A stretch of DNA of 8,147 nt from Euryarchaeota archaeon UBA170 (GTDB lineage: Archaea > Thermoplasmatota > Poseidoniia > Poseidoniales > Thalassarchaeaceae), in assembly GCA_002499345.1 (NCBI GenBank), contig DALF01000007.1, positions 1,628-9,774 of the forward strand, written 5' to 3'. The stretch's first letter is position 1, and each line of letters opens with the position of its first letter. The notes under the pieces are model-generated. The model was not told the DNA's origin. It saw only the letters and a program-made list of their open reading frames with translations, and did no database searches. Shown here piece by piece: positions 6,706-8,147 of this stretch. Position numbers and translations under genes: made by a program.

Positions 6706-7923
6706 ATGCGAAGTCGTAAATGGCTAGATCAGAGAGTTGATTTAGGGGTCAAATTGGGATTGGAGAACTGCAAGGAGATTCTGTCCAGGCTAGAGAATCC
6801 ACAGAACTCATTTCCCTCTATACATGTTGCTGGAACCAATGGAAAGGGCTCACTATGTGCGCAACTATCTTCCATGTCATCAGCGAATGGAGTAAAGACG
6901 GGATTGTTCACCTCCCCTCATCTAGTTTTTCCAGAGGAAAGAATTAGGATCGATGGGAAGCCTATCGATTCAATCCAATTCGATGAGGCCATAAGACAAG
7001 TTCGTATTGCTTCGGAAGAGTATCCAGAATGTTCTCCCACATACTTTGAAACCACATTTCTAGCTTCTATGGTCGCCTTTAGAGAATGCGGTATTCAAAG
7101 AGCCGTAATAGAAACAGGAATGGGGGGTAGATTGGATGCAACCATACTAGTAGATGCTGATTTAGCTATTTTGACTACAATATCAATGGATCACTCAGAA
7201 TATCTAGGCCAGACAATTGGAGAAATAGCATTAGAGAAAGTAGCCATCCACCGTCATGGAACGCCACTTATAGCAATCAAGCCACAGGATAGCGATGTTC
7301 AAAGAATAATTACGGAAAGGGCTGGAAATGATCTGAGTTGGGTCATTTTGGATAAAGAACAAACCAAGTGGGACGCATATTCGACAATTACATCACTCGT
7401 TGCAGACAACTTCGGTTGGACAGAAAAACCTCTTCGATGCGTTTGGCCAGGCAGGTCTCCAGACTTCGGGATCTCATGGTTCGAAGGAGTCGATCTGAAA
7501 TTCAGCGCGGCACACAACCCCGAGAGTATTGGAAACGATATCAAAGAAACCACGAATATTGAAGTAATACTGATTGGGATGATAGAGAAGGAAGAAATCC
7601 AAGCCTCAATCAAATCTCTCGCAGATGCACTTAGGGAGAGGGAGCTAAGCCCGAAGATTGTATTCACAGAGATTAACTCTGGAAGGAAACCCTCAGTTAA
7701 GGCGAGTTCACTTAGGGAAGCTCTACACTCATTTTATCCAGAGACTATATTCTCCAAATCAATAGAAGACACCTATGAAGCCTTTGAAGAGAGTGTCAAG
7801 ATAGCACAGAATGGAAGTGGAAATTTATTGATAATTGGAAGTATATATCTAATTGGTGAAATTATCTCACAGGTTATTTCTGACAAGAGTCTCGATGCTA
7901 TGGAAATAATGACCATCCACTAA
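6706..7923 (+). CDS. folC: FolC-like folylpolyglutamate synthase / Mur ligase family protein
   Basis: Predicted ATP-dependent ligase adding glutamate to a folate (or related pterin) in the cytoplasm. The product has 405 residues. GTNGKGS (43-49) is the FolC P-loop. TSPHL (69-73) with EERIRI (77-82), TYFE (112-115), ETGMGGRLDAT (136-146), MDHSEYLG (161-168) and EK at 177-178 (Lys178 is the expected carbamylated lysine) are all in the right order. WPGR (247-250) enters the C-terminal domain, and GSIYLIGE near the end is the usual FolC close. Two oddities: Lys178 and WPGR are only about 70 residues apart, shorter than usual, and the D-x-A-H-N motif reads SAAHN (267-271), with Ser for Asp. The ATG at 6706 fits the family N terminus and has AGGA 7 bases upstream; the TTG at 6688 adds six residues. 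No folate gene adjoins it. The family is sure, the exact substrate less so. Confidence 0.85.
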   Translation: MRSRKWLDQRVDLGVKLGLENCKEILSRLENPQNSFPSIHVAGTNGKGSLCAQLSSMSSANGVKTGLFTSPHLVFPEERIRIDGKPIDSIQFDEAIRQVRIASEEYPECSPTYFETTFLASMVAFRECGIQRAVIETGMGGRLDATILVDADLAILTTISMDHSEYLGQTIGEIALEKVAIHRHGTPLIAIKPQDSDVQRIITERAGNDLSWVILDKEQTKWDAYSTITSLVADNFGWTEKPLRCVWPGRSPDFGISWFEGVDLKFSAAHNPESIGNDIKETTNIEVILIGMIEKEEIQASIKSLADALRERELSPKIVFTEINSGRKPSVKASSLREALHSFYPETIFSKSIEDTYEAFEESVKIAQNGSGNLLIIGSIYLIGEIISQVISDKSLDAMEIMTIH

Positions 7924-7961
7924 GAAGCCAAGTACGATGACCTCGCCTCGTAATCCATCAA

Positions 7962-8147
7962 ATGTCCGAGAAGAGTGAACCTAGGCCCGAGCTTAAGGTG
8001 GTTGTAGAGTCCAAAGATACGGCCTCAAAGGTAATTCTAATCGCTTTAGTAATCGTATTATCTGGAGTTCTGATGGCGCTTCTAACTACAGACGCTGGAG
8101 ATAATATCTTAGGTTCGGCTACTGGTTCATCAGGAAACTGTGGTGAT
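7962..8147 (+). CDS. Membrane-anchored protein of unknown function (N-terminal 62 residues, 3' end outside window)
   Basis: I do not recognise this gene. The frame is open from the ATG at 7962 to the last base, giving 62 residues. Residues 1-22 are a hydrophilic, charged tail (MSEKSEPRPELKVV and onward), residues about 23-42 are one hydrophobic span (KVILIALVIVLSGVLMALL), and the rest is a Gly/Ser-rich stretch with one Cys (Cys60) near the cut. With Lys just before the span and acidic residues after it, this looks like an uncleaved signal anchor with the bulk of the protein outside the cell, perhaps followed by a flexible linker. No ribosome-binding site is seen before the ATG, so translation could be leaderless. 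It begins 38 bases after the folC-like stop on the same strand. Composition is protein-like, but the short visible part allows no family call. Confidence 0.6.
   Translation, partial: MSEKSEPRPELKVVVESKDTASKVILIALVIVLSGVLMALLTTDAGDNILGSATGSSGNCGD

Noticed and set aside
6372..6719. 115-codon + strand reading frame opposite the protease N-terminal region
   Set aside because: It lies antisense to clearly membrane-protein coding sequence with conserved family motifs further along, so it is a shadow frame.
7937..7978. Short 13-codon frame between the folC-like gene and the last gene, as a leader peptide
   Set aside because: No ribosome-binding site and no residue bias or attenuator structure; it overlaps the start of the better-supported membrane protein frame.
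1..8147. A new defence, mobile or multi-gene accessory system
   Set aside because: All well-supported genes belong to known metabolic, translation or membrane families; no integrase, transposase, toxin, repeat array or nuclease was seen, and base composition is even along the window.

Overview
The window looks like ordinary chromosome of a mesophilic, probably planktonic archaeon. My best guess is a Poseidoniia / Marine Group II-III type euryarchaeon (Thermoplasmatota). This is inferred from: a presenilin-like (PSH, A22) membrane protease of the euryarchaeal kind; archaeal-style GGTGAT ribosome-binding sites; heavy AGA/AGG arginine usage; very short intergenic gaps; and a mixture of bacterial-looking metabolic genes (acyl-CoA carboxylase, FolC-like ligase, YdeP-type molybdo-oxidoreductase). 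No rRNA, tRNA, CRISPR array, insertion sequence or phage gene was seen. No stretch over about 60 bases is clearly free of genes.

Layout. (1) Bases 1-4161, + strand, closely spaced: the 3' part of a biotin carboxylase, a separate BT-like/biotin carrier protein, a DUF4126 membrane protein, and a full-length FdhF/YdeP-type molybdopterin oxidoreductase. (2) Bases 4212-6649, - strand: an A22 presenilin-like intramembrane aspartyl protease followed by seryl-tRNA synthetase; serS converges on the oxidoreductase gene. (3) Bases 6706-8147, + strand: a FolC/Mur-ligase family protein, divergent from the protease gene, then the first 62 codons of a single-pass membrane-anchored protein that runs off the window.

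How the genes work together. The first two genes make one machine: biotin carboxylase carboxylates the biotin on Lys131 of the carrier, for transfer to acetyl- or propionyl-CoA by a carboxyltransferase encoded elsewhere. This is an acyl-CoA carboxylase alpha subunit split into two genes at a domain boundary. The other genes are housekeeping (serS), folate-type polyglutamylation (FolC-like), membrane proteolysis (PSH) and a redox enzyme of unknown substrate. No shared pathway is evident.

I found no convincing new multi-gene system. The points most worth a second look are the YdeP-type enzyme and its DUF4126 neighbour, the altered PAL motif and acidic loop of the presenilin-like protease, the FolC-like protein that has lost a central segment and the usual Asp of its AHN motif, and several start-codon corrections (serS, protease, DUF4126).
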